64,000 nt of DNA from Streptomyces canus (GTDB lineage: Bacteria; Actinomycetota; Actinomycetes; Streptomycetales; Streptomycetaceae): positions 7,812,001 to 7,876,000 of the forward strand of contig NZ_CP107989.1 in assembly GCF_041435015.1 (NCBI RefSeq). Reading direction: 5' to 3'. The notes under the pieces are model-generated. The model was not told where the DNA came from and made no database searches. It saw only the letters and a program-made list of their open reading frames with translations. Within the stretch, counting starts at the first letter, position 1. Every line of letters begins with the position of its first letter. Shown piece by piece: positions 23,552 through 32,402 of the stretch. A program made the translations under genes and the position numbers.

Positions 23552-25081
23552 GTGGCAGCAGCACCAGTCTGGAGTGTCGACCCCCGAACCGGGAAGCAGC
23601 GCGAGCAGGTTGCGGTGGAGGCCACAGCCCAGGAGGTGGACGCCGCCGTCCGCGCCGCGCACGACGCGCGCGCGTCCCTCGCCGACCGCACCGTCCGCGC
23701 GGCCTTCCTGCGCACCGCCGCCGACCGGCTCCAGGACTCCAAGGATCACCTCGTCGAAGCCGCCGACGCCGAGACCGCGCTCGGTCCGGTCCGGCTGACC
23801 GGCGAGCTCGCCCGCACCAGCTACCAGCTGCGGGCCTTCGCCGACATCGTCGACGAGGGCGAGTTCCTCGGCGTGGTGATCAACCACCCCGACGACACCG
23901 CGACCCCGCCGATCCCGGACCTGCGCCGCTACAAGGTCCCCCTGGGCGTCGTCGCCGTCTACTCGGCCTCCAACTTCCCCTTCGCCTTCTCGGTCGCCGG
24001 CGGCGACACCGCGAGCGCGCTCGCGGCCGGCAACCCCGTGGTCGTCAAGGCCCACCCCGACCACCCGGCCCTGTCCGAGCTGGTCGCGTCCGTGCTGCGC
24101 CGGGCCGCCGCCGAGCACGGCATCCCCGCGGGCGTGGTCGGTCTCGTCCACGGCTTCGAGGCCGGCCTCGAGCTGATCAAGCATCCGCTGGTCGCGGCCG
24201 CGGGCTTCACCGGTTCCGTGAAGGGCGGCCGTGCCCTGTTCGACGCGGCGGCCGCGCGTCCGGTGCCGATCCCGTTCCACGGCGAGCTGGGCTCCCTGAA
24301 CCCCGTCGTGATCACCGAGGAGGCGGCCGCCGAGCGCGCGGAGGCCATCGGCGCCGGGCTCGCGGGCTCCATGACCCTCGGCGTCGGCCAGTTCTGCGTG
24401 AAGCCGGGCCTGGTCCTCGTGCCGTCCGGCGCGGCGGGCGACGGCCTGCTGAAGTCCCTGACCGACGCCGTCAGCGACACCGAGGCGGGTGTCCTTCTCG
24501 ACCACCGCATGCGGGACAACTTCGTCGCCGGGGTCGCCGAGCGCGTCGAGCTTCCCGAGGTCGAGTCGCCGGTGACGCCCGGAGCGGGCGGCGAGCACAC
24601 GGTGAGCGCGGGCTTCCTCACGGTGGCGGCGGACAAGCTGACCACCGAGGGGGCGTACGACCTGCTCCTGGAGGAGTGCTTCGGTCCGGTCACCGTGGTG
24701 GCCCGCTACGAGGACGACGACGAGGCGCGGGCCGTGCTGTCCCGGCTCCCGGGCAACCTCACCGCGACGGTGCACCTGTCGGCGCAGGAGGCCGCGGGCG
24801 AGGGGCGTGGCGCCGAGATCCTCGCGGAGCTGACGCCGCTGGCCGGCCGGGTCCTGGTGAACGGCTGGCCGACGGGCGTGGCCGTGGCCCCGGCCCAGCA
24901 GCACGGCGGCCCGTACCCGGCGACGACGTCCACGTCGACGTCGGTGGGCGGTACGGCGATCGAGCGCTGGCTGCGACCGGTGGCGTACCAGAACGCGCCG
25001 GAGGCCCTGCTCCCGCCGGAACTGAGGGACGACAACCCACTGGGCCTGCCCCGCCGTTTCAACAACCAGCTGGAGCGCTAG
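23552..25081 (+). CDS. 2,5-dioxovalerate (alpha-ketoglutarate semialdehyde) dehydrogenase, NADP-type ALDH
   Basis: A 509-residue aldehyde dehydrogenase. The GTG at 23552 is selected because GGAGGG lies seven bases upstream and the product begins AAAPVWSVDPRTGK. Catalytic Glu245 lies in FHGELGSLNP and the nucleophilic Cys282 in GVGQFCVKPG, the signatures of the KGSADH branch rather than general ALDHs. It oxidises 2,5-dioxopentanoate to 2-oxoglutarate, the last step of oxidative galacturonate/glucarate or arabinose/xylose catabolism. This fits the pectinase locus about 6 kb to the left. Divergence from an IclR regulator supports inducible control. Confidence 0.85.
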   Translation: MAAAPVWSVDPRTGKQREQVAVEATAQEVDAAVRAAHDARASLADRTVRAAFLRTAADRLQDSKDHLVEAADAETALGPVRLTGELARTSYQLRAFADIVDEGEFLGVVINHPDDTATPPIPDLRRYKVPLGVVAVYSASNFPFAFSVAGGDTASALAAGNPVVVKAHPDHPALSELVASVLRRAAAEHGIPAGVVGLVHGFEAGLELIKHPLVAAAGFTGSVKGGRALFDAAAARPVPIPFHGELGSLNPVVITEEAAAERAEAIGAGLAGSMTLGVGQFCVKPGLVLVPSGAAGDGLLKSLTDAVSDTEAGVLLDHRMRDNFVAGVAERVELPEVESPVTPGAGGEHTVSAGFLTVAADKLTTEGAYDLLLEECFGPVTVVARYEDDDEARAVLSRLPGNLTATVHLSAQEAAGEGRGAEILAELTPLAGRVLVNGWPTGVAVAPAQQHGGPYPATTSTSTSVGGTAIERWLRPVAYQNAPEALLPPELRDDNPLGLPRRFNNQLER

Positions 25082-25093
25082 GGCCTGCCGGCG

Positions 25094-25126
25094 GATCAGG
25101 CCGACCGCACGCAACGGTGCCTGATC
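25094..25126 (+). terminator. Hairpin after the dehydrogenase gene
   Basis: GATCAGGC (25094-25101) pairs with GCCTGATC (25119-25126), with an inner ACCG/CGGT stem. It begins 13 bases after the stop and has no T-tract. Confidence 0.6.
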
Positions 25127-25217
25127 AGCGCCGGTGAGCGGGGGGCTGGTGCGGGCAGCTGCACGGCGGGGGAGAGCGACGACAACGTCGCTGGGGGCGC
25201 CCCCTCCGGCAGGAATG

Positions 25218-25264
25218 TGCCAGGGCCCGCGACGTCGGCATGATGTGCCGACCGGGCCCTGGCA
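25218..25264 (+). terminator. Large nested hairpin between ALDH and DUF1349 genes
   Basis: TGCCAGGGCCCG (25218-25229) pairs with CGGGCCCTGGCA (25253-25264), and the inner GTCGGCA (25234-25240) pairs with TGCCGAC (25246-25252) around TGATG. Only CGAC (25230-25233) is unpaired, giving 19 perfect base pairs. It ends 42 bases before the next ATG, so it could be a terminator or a leader structure of the downstream gene. Confidence 0.6.
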
Positions 25265-25306
25265 CCCGGGAGTCGCGGGCGGAGAGGGAGCTGGAAAACT
25301 CTGAGG

Positions 25307-25915
25307 ATGGACGTCGAACTTCCCGAACTCCCTTTCCCTCTCCGCACCTATGGCCCCGACGGGCACTGGGCCCACGAGGACGGCATCCTCTCCGGGTGGG
25401 CCGGCCCCCGGCAGGACCGGTTCGTGCCGCCCACCGGGGAGTCCCTGGACCCCGCCGCCGACGCGCCGCGGCTGCTCGGTGCCCCCGAGGGGGACTTCCA
25501 GCTGATAGCCCGGGTCACCGTGGGCTTCAACAAGTCGTTCGACGCGGGCGTGCTCTACGTCCATGTCGGCGAGCGGGCCTGGGCCAAACTCTGCCTGGAG
25601 AACTCCCCGGACGTGCCCACCGTTTGCACGGTCGTCACCCGGGGACACTCCGACGACTGCAACTCCTTCACCGTGGACGGCAGTTCGGTGTGGCTGCGGG
25701 TCAGCCGCACCGGCCGCGCCTTCGCCTTCCACGCCTCCCGCGACGGCAAGCGCTGGACCTTCGTCCGCCTCTTCACCCTGGGCGACGAGAAGGAGACCGG
25801 CGCGGCCCTGATCGGCTTCATGGCGCAGTCGCCGATGGGGGAGGGGTGTGTGGTGACGTACGACCACATCGAGTACCGGCCCGAGTGGCCGGCCGACCTG
25901 CGCGACGGAACCTGA
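25307..25915 (+). CDS. DUF1349 family protein (concanavalin-like fold)
   Basis: A 202-residue cytoplasmic protein without a signal peptide. Family features are FQLIARVTVGFNKSFDAGVLYVHVGERAWAKLCLE at ~64-98, VTRGHSDDCNS, and WLRVSRTGRAFAFHASRDGKRW. DUF1349 proteins adopt a beta-sandwich fold related to carbohydrate-binding lectin-like domains, but their cellular role is unknown. AACTCTGAGG before the ATG is a weak ribosome site. The gene stands alone between a large hairpin and a dispersed repeat. Confidence 0.75.
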   Translation: MDVELPELPFPLRTYGPDGHWAHEDGILSGWAGPRQDRFVPPTGESLDPAADAPRLLGAPEGDFQLIARVTVGFNKSFDAGVLYVHVGERAWAKLCLENSPDVPTVCTVVTRGHSDDCNSFTVDGSSVWLRVSRTGRAFAFHASRDGKRWTFVRLFTLGDEKETGAALIGFMAQSPMGEGCVVTYDHIEYRPEWPADLRDGT

Positions 25916-25989
25916 GCGCTGCGCTGGGCCTGAGCCGGGCGCCATCCGGGGTGCCGGGTTCGGTCGTCGGGCGGCTGCGGGTGGGAGGG

Positions 25990-26045
25990 GGCTGGGCGCG
26001 CCCACGCGGCGGAGCCGCACATCGATACGGCCCCGCGCCCCTGAG
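25990..26045. repeat. Dispersed intergenic repeat, copy 2
   Basis: Contains GCGGCGGAGCCGCACATCGA and then TACGGCCCCGCGCCCCTGAG, matching the copy at 5954-6008 with only scattered differences. It lies in the same orientation in a 226-bp gap between the DUF1349 and FrnE-like genes. Confidence 0.7.
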
Positions 26046-26141
26046 CAGGTGCAGGCACCCGGGGAATGAGACCCGCTGCTTGAATGTTCACCCACTGAGC
26101 GGAGGGAGTCTCCGTACGTCCGACCTGGAGAGAGCCGAACC

Positions 26142-26867
26142 ATGCGCGTCGAGATCTGGAGCGACATCGCCTGCCCCTGGTGCTACGTGGGCAAGGCCCG
26201 CTTCGAGAAGGCGCTGGAGGCCTTCCCGCACCGTGACGGGGTCGAGGTCGTCCACCGGTCGTTCGAGCTGGATCCCGGGCGGGACAAGGGCGACGTGCAG
26301 CCCGTCCTCGCCATGCTCGGCAAGAAGTACGGCATGAGCGAGGCCCAGGCCCAGGCCGGCGAGGAGAACCTCGGCGCCCAGGCCGCCGCCGAAGGGCTCG
26401 CCTACCGGACCCGGGACCGCGACCACGGCAACACCTTCGACCTGCACCGGCTCCTCCACCTCGCCAAGGAACAGGGCAGGCAGGACGAGCTCGTCCAGAT
26501 CTTCTACCGGGCCAACTTCGCCGAGGAGAGGTCCTTGTTCACCGAGGGCGACGAGCGCCTCGTGGAGCTCGCCGTGGAGGCCGGCCTGGACGCCGACGAG
26601 GTCCGCAAGGTCCTCGCCGACCCCACCGCCTACGCCGACGACGTCCGCGCCGACGAGCGCGAGGCCGCCGAGCTCGGTGCCAACGGCGTCCCCTTCTTCG
26701 TCCTGGACCGCACGTACGGCGTCTCCGGAGCCCAGCCCGCCGAGGTCTTCACCCAGGCCCTCACCCAGGCCTGGGGCAACCGCTCCCCGCTGAAGCTGAT
26801 CGACCAGGGCGACACCTCCGCCGAGGCCTGCGGTCCCGACGGGTGCGCCGTACCCCAGCAGGGCTGA
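26142..26867 (+). CDS. FrnE-like DsbA-family thiol-disulfide oxidoreductase
   Basis: A 241-residue cytoplasmic thioredoxin-fold protein. The active site is C11-PWC14 in MRVEIWSDIACPWCYVGKAR, and the cis-Pro loop is GVPFFVLD near residue 186. The helical insertion (~55-150, HRLLHLAKEQGRQDEL) matches the DSBA/FrnE family (PF01323). Such proteins exchange disulfides or isomerise glutathione-type adducts, and FrnE homologues were named from a polyketide cluster. The C-terminal EACGPDGCAVPQQG adds two further Cys residues, which may be a second redox pair. The protein is not exported. Confidence 0.88.
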   Translation: MRVEIWSDIACPWCYVGKARFEKALEAFPHRDGVEVVHRSFELDPGRDKGDVQPVLAMLGKKYGMSEAQAQAGEENLGAQAAAEGLAYRTRDRDHGNTFDLHRLLHLAKEQGRQDELVQIFYRANFAEERSLFTEGDERLVELAVEAGLDADEVRKVLADPTAYADDVRADEREAAELGANGVPFFVLDRTYGVSGAQPAEVFTQALTQAWGNRSPLKLIDQGDTSAEACGPDGCAVPQQG

Positions 26868-26966
26868 CAAAACACGCAGGTCGGCGCGGACGTATAAGCG
26901 TTCCTTGGCGAAACCGCGTAGAAATTCGCAATGGACCGAGAGGTCTTCCGGCCCCACAGTGGAGCC

Positions 26967-28019
26967 ATGGAGACGTTCGAGAGCCTCGTCCGCGCCGAGT
27001 TCGCCCCGAAGAACACCTTCCTCAACACCGCGAGCAGCGGCCTGCTCCCCGCACGCACCGTGACCGCCCTCCAGGAGGTCGCGCTGATCCGCGCCGAGGG
27101 CAGGCCGCTGGACCCGCTGTTCCAGGACGTGGAGATGTCCCGCGCCGCGTTCGCCAGGCTCGCCGGCGTCCCGGTCACCCGGGTCGCGGCGGGAGCGTCC
27201 GTGTCCAGCCACTCGGGCCTGGTCGCCGCCTCGCTGCCGCCGGGCGCCGAAGTCCTCACCGCCGAGGACGACTTCACCTCCGTCGTGAACCCCTTCCACA
27301 CCCGCGGCGACCTTAAGGTCCGCATCGTGCCGCTGGAACGGCTCGCCGACTCCGTCCGCCCCGGCACCGCCCTCGTCGCGGTCAGCGCCGCCCAGTCCGC
27401 CGACGGCCGGATCGCCGACCTGCCCGCCCTGCGGGACGCGGCCAGGGACCACGGAGCCCGCACCTACGTCGACTTCTCGCAGGCCGCGGGCTGGCTCCCG
27501 GTGGACGCGCGGTCGTACGACTACACCGTCTCCACCACCTTCAAGTGGCTGCTCGGCCCGCACGGCGCGGCCTTCCTCGCCGTGCCGGAGGACTTCGGCG
27601 ACCTGAAGCCGGTGCTGGCCGGCTGGGTCGCGGGGGAGATCCCGTGGGACAGTTGCTACGGCCCCGTCGCCGAACTGGCCCACTCCGCCCGGCGGTTCGA
27701 CGTCAGCCCAGCCCTGTTCACCTACACGGGCACCCGCCGTTCCCTCGAACTCCTGGAGGAGCTCGGCGTGGACGCCGTGCGCGCCCACGACCTCGCCCTC
27801 GCGGACATCTTCCGTACCGGACTCGCCGCCCTCGGCCACGCACCGCTGCCGGCCCCCGGCTCGCCGATCGTGTCCGTGCCCGGACTCGGCCACCGGCAGC
27901 GCGAGTTGAGCGCCGCCGGCATCGAGGTCTCCGACCGCGCGGGCAACCTGCGCGCCTCCTTCCACCTCTACAACACCGCCGCCGATGTCGACCGGCTCCT
28001 GGACGCCCTGTCTGCCTGA
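26967..28019 (+). CDS. Aminotransferase class V fold PLP enzyme (isopenicillin N epimerase-like)
   Basis: A 350-residue PLP-dependent enzyme. The ATG at 26967 has TGGAG just upstream; an in-frame ATG at 26931 would add twelve residues but has no ribosome site. Fold markers are NTASSGLLP, VDFSQAAGWLPVD (cofactor Asp) and TTFKWLLGPHGAAFL (Lys Schiff base). The branch includes cysteine desulfurase-like and isopenicillin N epimerase-like proteins; the substrate cannot be assigned. Spacing of 99 bases from the FrnE-like gene and 58 to the sigma gene suggests a separate transcript or loose operon. Confidence 0.8.
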   Translation: METFESLVRAEFAPKNTFLNTASSGLLPARTVTALQEVALIRAEGRPLDPLFQDVEMSRAAFARLAGVPVTRVAAGASVSSHSGLVAASLPPGAEVLTAEDDFTSVVNPFHTRGDLKVRIVPLERLADSVRPGTALVAVSAAQSADGRIADLPALRDAARDHGARTYVDFSQAAGWLPVDARSYDYTVSTTFKWLLGPHGAAFLAVPEDFGDLKPVLAGWVAGEIPWDSCYGPVAELAHSARRFDVSPALFTYTGTRRSLELLEELGVDAVRAHDLALADIFRTGLAALGHAPLPAPGSPIVSVPGLGHRQRELSAAGIEVSDRAGNLRASFHLYNTAADVDRLLDALSA

Positions 28020-28077
28020 ACCGCTGGCGCCGCGCCGCCCGGGACGCTAGGAAGGGGCATCAAGGGGTGGTGGTGCC

Positions 28078-28686
28078 GTGGAGTCCACGGACGGGACGAC
28101 GTCCGTACAGCAACCCGCAGACGCGGAGCTGCACCGGCGGCTGGTGTACGGCGACGAGTCCGCGCTGGCCGAGGCGTACGGGGCGTACGGCGGGCTGGTG
28201 CGGGCGGTCGCGGTGCGCGTGACCGGCAGCCGGGCCGCGGCCGAGGACGTGGCGCAGGAGGTCTTCGCGCAGCTGTGGAGCAGGCCGTACGCCTTCGACG
28301 CGCGCCGCGGCACCCTGCGCACCTGGCTGTCGGTGCTGGCCCACCGGCGGGCCGTGGACTGGGTGCGCAGGGAGGCCCGGCACCGCAAGGACGTCCGCGC
28401 CGACGACCTGGCCCTGCACGGCATCCCGGACGCCTCTCCCGGCCCCGCCGAGGCGGTCGTCGACCGGGAGCGGTCCCTCCTGCTGCACACCGCTCTCGCC
28501 GAACTCCCGCAGTCGCAAAGGGAGGTGGTGCACCTCGCCTACTTCGCGGGCCGCACCTACCGGCAGGCCGCCGTCGAGCTCGGCATCCCCGAGGGCACCG
28601 CGAAGACCCGGCTGCGCACCGCCCTGCGTGCCCTCGCGGAGACTTTGGCCGACCCACCCGACCCGGCGTGGGAAGAGGGCGCATGA
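28078..28686 (+). CDS. ECF RNA polymerase sigma factor
   Basis: A 202-residue sigma-70 family member. Region 2 is LVYGDESALAEAYGAYGGLVRAV...AEDVAQEVFAQLWSRP. Region 4 is ALAELPQSQREVVHLAYFAGRTYRQAAVELGIPEGTAKTRLRTAL. The GTG at 28078 is preceded by CAAGGGGTGG. It is followed 34 bases later by a zinc-type anti-sigma factor, the classic sigma/anti-sigma pair. It resembles the SigK/SigL-type ECF factors whose partners sense redox state, but the group is not certain from inspection. Confidence 0.88.
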   Translation: MESTDGTTSVQQPADAELHRRLVYGDESALAEAYGAYGGLVRAVAVRVTGSRAAAEDVAQEVFAQLWSRPYAFDARRGTLRTWLSVLAHRRAVDWVRREARHRKDVRADDLALHGIPDASPGPAEAVVDRERSLLLHTALAELPQSQREVVHLAYFAGRTYRQAAVELGIPEGTAKTRLRTALRALAETLADPPDPAWEEGA

Positions 28687-28720
28687 TGGCGACAGGGGAA
28701 CACAGGGAAGGGGGCGAGCG

Positions 28721-29719
28721 GTGACCGATCACGACGACGTACGCGATCTGCTGGCCGCCTGGGCCTTCGGCGCCCTGGAACCGGCCGAGGAGCGGCTGGT
28801 CCCACCGCATCTGGCCGAGTGCGAGAGCTGCGCGGCGGAGGCGGAACGGCTGCGCGCGACCGTACGGCTGCTGGACGGCCCGCCGCTCGACGAGCCGCCG
28901 TCCCCCCTCGGCACCCTTCTCACCGGAGCCCTCCGCGCCCGCCCCGCGCCACCCCGCGTGGCCCGGCACGCCGCCCCCTACGCGGCCGCCGTCGCCGGGC
29001 TCGAGGCGCTGCTGCCCGAGCTCGCGGGGCGCTGGTCGACGCCGGTCGTGCACGACTGGGACGTGCACGCGACCATCGCCCATCTGCTGGCCGCCGACGA
29101 ACATCTGGCCCTGCGGCTCGGGATCGACGCCCGGGTGCCGGGCGCGTGGATCGACGAGGACGCGGACTGGGCGGACGCCTGGGAGAGGCGTACCGCCGAG
29201 GTGATCGCCCATGAATACGGCCGTACGCCCGAACAGACCATCGCCGACTGGTCCGCGCAGGCGGCCGCGCTCCTCGGCACCCCGCATGCCCTCGATCCCG
29301 AACTCGCCGCAGGAACAACCCTGTTGATGGGCCTCAGGCTGCCCGTCACCGAGCACTTCCTGGCGCGGGCCTTCGAGGCGTGGATCCACACCGACGACAT
29401 CGGCCGCGCCCTGGGCCTGGCCGTGCCGCCGCCGCCCGAGGAGCACCTGGGGCAGCTGGTCAGGCTGGCCGTCCGCGTTCTCGGCACCGTCCTCGGGGCC
29501 GAGGCCCCGCCGGTGCTGTTGGGGCTCAGGGGCGGCGAGGAGTGGGTCCTGGGTTCGCAGAGCGACCCCGTCGCCGCCGAACTCACCCTGGACGCCGTGG
29601 ACTTCTGTCTGCTGGTCGGCGGGCGGCACGCGCCGGACACGGTTCCCCGGGACACCACGGGCGACGCGGCCGCCGTACGGAACGTACTGGAGCGGGCCGC
29701 GTCGCTGTCGTGGCTGTGA
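28721..29719 (+). CDS. Zinc anti-sigma factor fused to a mycothiol-dependent isomerase (DinB-like) domain
   Basis: A 332-residue soluble protein; GGGAAGGGGGCGAGCG precedes the GTG at 28721. Residues 1-60 form an anti-sigma domain with H30-x3-C34-x2-C37 (HLAECESC), the zinc motif that binds ECF sigma factors. Residues ~85-230 match the maleylpyruvate isomerase/DinB-like metal domain (YAAAVAGLEALL, WDVHATIAHLLAADEHLA), which uses mycothiol in actinomycetes. The C-terminal ~250-330 is the associated MDMPI C-terminal domain. Fusion suggests that the sigma factor is released by a thiol or metal signal; that is inference. It converges on ectD with 37 bases between stops. Confidence 0.82.
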   Translation: MTDHDDVRDLLAAWAFGALEPAEERLVPPHLAECESCAAEAERLRATVRLLDGPPLDEPPSPLGTLLTGALRARPAPPRVARHAAPYAAAVAGLEALLPELAGRWSTPVVHDWDVHATIAHLLAADEHLALRLGIDARVPGAWIDEDADWADAWERRTAEVIAHEYGRTPEQTIADWSAQAAALLGTPHALDPELAAGTTLLMGLRLPVTEHFLARAFEAWIHTDDIGRALGLAVPPPPEEHLGQLVRLAVRVLGTVLGAEAPPVLLGLRGGEEWVLGSQSDPVAAELTLDAVDFCLLVGGRHAPDTVPRDTTGDAAAVRNVLERAASLSWL

Positions 29720-29730
29720 GGGCCACCCCC

Positions 29731-29760
29731 GGGGTCACTCAGGGGTCACCGTGGGGTCAC
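29731..29760. repeat. Three GGGGTCAC boxes at exact 11-bp period
   Basis: GGGGTCAC begins at 29731, 29742 and 29753, each separated by three bases. The last overlaps the ectD stop. Eleven-base spacing places the boxes on one face of the helix. Confidence 0.6.
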
Positions 29761-30650
29761 TTCACCGGCGTGAAGTCCCTCGCGCCAATGAACTCCGGCC
29801 GCCGGATGGGCGCCGCGAACGGCTCCACGGCCTGGTTCTCCACGCTGTTGAACACGATGAACACGTTGCTGCGCGGGAACGGCGTGATGTTGTCGCCGGA
29901 GCCGTGCATGCAGTTGCAGTCGAACCAGGTCGCCGAACCGGCCTTGCCCGTGAACAGCTTGATGCCGTATTCCGAGGCCATCGCGGTGAGCGCCTCGTCC
30001 GACGGCGTGCCCGCGTCCTGCATCTGCAGCGACTGCTTGTAGTTGTCCTTCGGGGTGGCCCCCGCGCACCCGAGGAAGGTGCGGTGGGACCCCGGCATGA
30101 TCATGAGGCCGCCGTTGGTGTCGTAGTTCTCGGTCAGCGCGATCGAGACGGACACCGTCCGCATGTTCGGCAGGCCGTCCTCGGCGTGCCAGGTCTCGAA
30201 GTCGGAGTGCCAGTAGAAGCCGCTGGCCCCGAAACCGGGCTTGACGTTGATCCGCGACTGGTGGACGTAGACGTCCGAGCCGAGGATCTGCCGGGCCCGG
30301 CCGACGACCCGCTCGTCGCGCACCAGACTCGCGAAGATCTCGCTGATCTTGTGCACCTCGAAGACCGAGCGGATCTCCTTGGACGTCGGCTCGATGATCG
30401 AGCGTTCGTCCGCGCGGATGTCCGGGTCGGTGACGAGCCGCTCCAACTCACGCTGGTAGACGGGGACCTCGTCGGGGCCGATGATCTGGTCGACGGCGAG
30501 GAAGCCGTCGCGCTCGAACGCCTCCAGCTCGCCCGTGGCGATCGGTCCCGGCGCGCCGGGGGCCGACCAGACCACCGGGTCCTTGCGGGGCGTCGACACC
30601 TCGGTGGCGCCGCGGCTGGGGTAGAGATCGGTGACGGTGGTGGTGGTCAT
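29757..30650 (-). CDS. ectD: Ectoine 5-hydroxylase
   Basis: A 297-residue non-haem iron, 2-oxoglutarate-dependent dioxygenase converting ectoine to 5-hydroxyectoine. The ATG at 30650 starts MTTTTVTDLYPSRG. The iron-binding HxD is in YWHSDFETWHAEDG (about residues 145-158) and the distal His in CMHGSGDN; FNSVENQ follows, the typical family ending. The length is normal. It closes the ectABCD operon, 8 bases after ectC. Hydroxyectoine protects against osmotic and heat stress. Confidence 0.96.
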   Translation of the reverse strand: MTTTTVTDLYPSRGATEVSTPRKDPVVWSAPGAPGPIATGELEAFERDGFLAVDQIIGPDEVPVYQRELERLVTDPDIRADERSIIEPTSKEIRSVFEVHKISEIFASLVRDERVVGRARQILGSDVYVHQSRINVKPGFGASGFYWHSDFETWHAEDGLPNMRTVSVSIALTENYDTNGGLMIMPGSHRTFLGCAGATPKDNYKQSLQMQDAGTPSDEALTAMASEYGIKLFTGKAGSATWFDCNCMHGSGDNITPFPRSNVFIVFNSVENQAVEPFAAPIRRPEFIGARDFTPVK

Positions 30651-30658
30651 GGGTGCGG

Positions 30659-31069
30659 TCACACCTCCTCGGATTCGGGTTCGGTGAGCAGCGGGTAGAC
30701 GCCGTTCTCGTCGTGGTCCTCCCGGCCGGTCACGGGCGGGTTGAACACGCAGATGCAGCGGAAGTCCTCCTTGACCCGCAGCGTGTGCCGCTCGTGACCG
30801 TCCAGCAGGTACATGGTCCCGGGCGTGATCGAGTGCGTCTGCCCGCTCTCGTGGTCGGTCAGCTCGGCCTCGCCCTCGACGCAGACGACGGCCTCGATGT
30901 GGTTCGCGTACCACATCGACGTCTCCGTACCCGCGTACAGGATCGTCTCGTGCAGCGAGAAGCCGACCCGCTCCTTGGCGAGCACGATGCGTTTGCTCTC
31001 CCAGGTGCCGGACGCGGCCCTCACATGCCGGTCGGTGCCTTCGATGTCCTTGAAAGAACGGACGATCAC
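30659..31069 (-). CDS. ectC: L-ectoine synthase
   Basis: A 136-residue cupin that cyclises N4-acetyl-2,4-diaminobutyrate to ectoine. The GTG at 31069 gives the conserved opening [22 protein letters not shown] lies about 12 bases upstream. Cupin metal-site residues lie in [20 protein letters not shown] and [13 protein letters not shown]. It sits 32 bases after ectB and 8 before ectD. The C-terminal tail beyond PPVTGRE is acidic, as in other actinomycete EctC proteins. Confidence 0.96.
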   Translation of the reverse strand: MIVRSFKDIEGTDRHVRAASGTWESKRIVLAKERVGFSLHETILYAGTETSMWYANHIEAVVCVEGEAELTDHESGQTHSITPGTMYLLDGHERHTLRVKEDFRCICVFNPPVTGREDHDENGVYPLLTEPESEEV

Positions 31070-31101
31070 GGTGCTGCGATGCCTCCTACGTAGACGGTGA
31101 T

Positions 31102-32373
31102 TCAGACGGTTTCGCGTACGGAACGGGCGAGGATGCTGAGTCCCTCGTCCAGTTCCTCGGGGGTGATCGTGAGTGCCGGAAGCAGCTTCACGACCTCGCT
31201 CTCGGGGCCCGACGTCTCGATGAGCAGCCCGAGTTCGAAGGCGCGGTGCGCCACCTTGCCGGCGCGCTCCTTGTCGTGGAACTCCATGCCCCACACGAGC
31301 CCGCGCCCGCGGTACTCCTTCACGTCGGCCAGGTTCTCCTCGGTGATGGAGATGAGCCCCTGCTCGACCTGCTCGCCGCGCTTGCGGGTCTGCTTCTCCA
31401 TCGCGGACCCGTCCGCCCAGTACTGCTCCAGGGTGGCGGTGGCCGTGACGAAGGCGGGGTTGTTGCCGCGGAAGGTGCCGTTGTGCTCGCCCGGCTCCCA
31501 GATGTCCAGCTCCGGCTTGAACAGGCAGAGCGACATCGGAAGGCCGTAGCCGCTGATGGACTTGGACACGGTGACGATGTCCGGCGTGATGCCCGCCTCC
31601 TCGAAGGAGAAGAAGGCACCGGTACGCCCGCAGCCCATCTGGATGTCGTCGACGATGAGCAGCATGTCCTGCCGCTCGCACAGCGCGGCGAGCGCCTGCA
31701 GCCACTCCCGCCGGGCGACGTTGATGCCGCCCTCGCCCTGCACGGTCTCGACGATCACGGCGGCCGGCTTGTTCAGGCCCGAGCCCTGGTCCTCCAGGAG
31801 CCGCTCGAACCACAGGAAGTCCTCGACGGTGCCGTCGAAGTAGTTGTCGAACGGCATCGGCGTGCCGTGCACCAGCGGGATACCGGCGCCCGCCCGCTTG
31901 AAGGCGTTGCCGGTGACGGCCAGGGAGCCCAGCGACATCCCGTGGAAGGCGTTGGTGAAGGACACGATGGCCTCGCGCCCCTTGACCTTCCGGGCGAGCT
32001 TGAGCGCCGACTCCACGGCGTTGGTGCCCGTCGGGCCCGGGAACATGACCTTGTACGGCAGGTCGCGCGGCCGCAGCACGAGGTCCTGGAAGGTCTGGAG
32101 GAAGGCGCGCTTGGCGGTGGTCGACATGTCGAGCCCGTGCGTGACGCCGTCGCGCTCCAGGTAGTCGATCAACGCCCGTTTCAGCACGGGGTTGTTGTGG
32201 CCGTAGTTCAGTGAACCGGCGCCGGCGAAGAAGTCCAGGTACGCGTGGCCGTCCTCGTCGTACATGCGGCTGCCCTGCGCGCGGTCGAAGATGGTGGGCC
32301 AGCCGCGGCAGTAGCTGCGCACCTCGGACTCGACGGTCTCGAAGACGCTGAGGTCGGGCTGGGTGATGGTCAC
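31102..32373 (-). CDS. ectB: L-2,4-diaminobutyrate transaminase
   Basis: A 423-residue class III aminotransferase converting aspartate semialdehyde and glutamate to 2,4-diaminobutyrate, the first step of ectoine synthesis. The GTG at 32373 ([18 protein letters not shown]) has GAGGAGCG seven bases upstream. The PLP Lys is in [12 protein letters not shown] and the cofactor Asp in [31 protein letters not shown] is the phosphate-binding region. The length is standard. It lies 29 bases after ectA. Confidence 0.96.
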   Translation of the reverse strand: MTITQPDLSVFETVESEVRSYCRGWPTIFDRAQGSRMYDEDGHAYLDFFAGAGSLNYGHNNPVLKRALIDYLERDGVTHGLDMSTTAKRAFLQTFQDLVLRPRDLPYKVMFPGPTGTNAVESALKLARKVKGREAIVSFTNAFHGMSLGSLAVTGNAFKRAGAGIPLVHGTPMPFDNYFDGTVEDFLWFERLLEDQGSGLNKPAAVIVETVQGEGGINVARREWLQALAALCERQDMLLIVDDIQMGCGRTGAFFSFEEAGITPDIVTVSKSISGYGLPMSLCLFKPELDIWEPGEHNGTFRGNNPAFVTATATLEQYWADGSAMEKQTRKRGEQVEQGLISITEENLADVKEYRGRGLVWGMEFHDKERAGKVAHRAFELGLLIETSGPESEVVKLLPALTITPEELDEGLSILARSVRETV

Positions 32374-32402
32374 GAAGAATCGCTCCTCGGGTGCGTGGGG
32401 GG

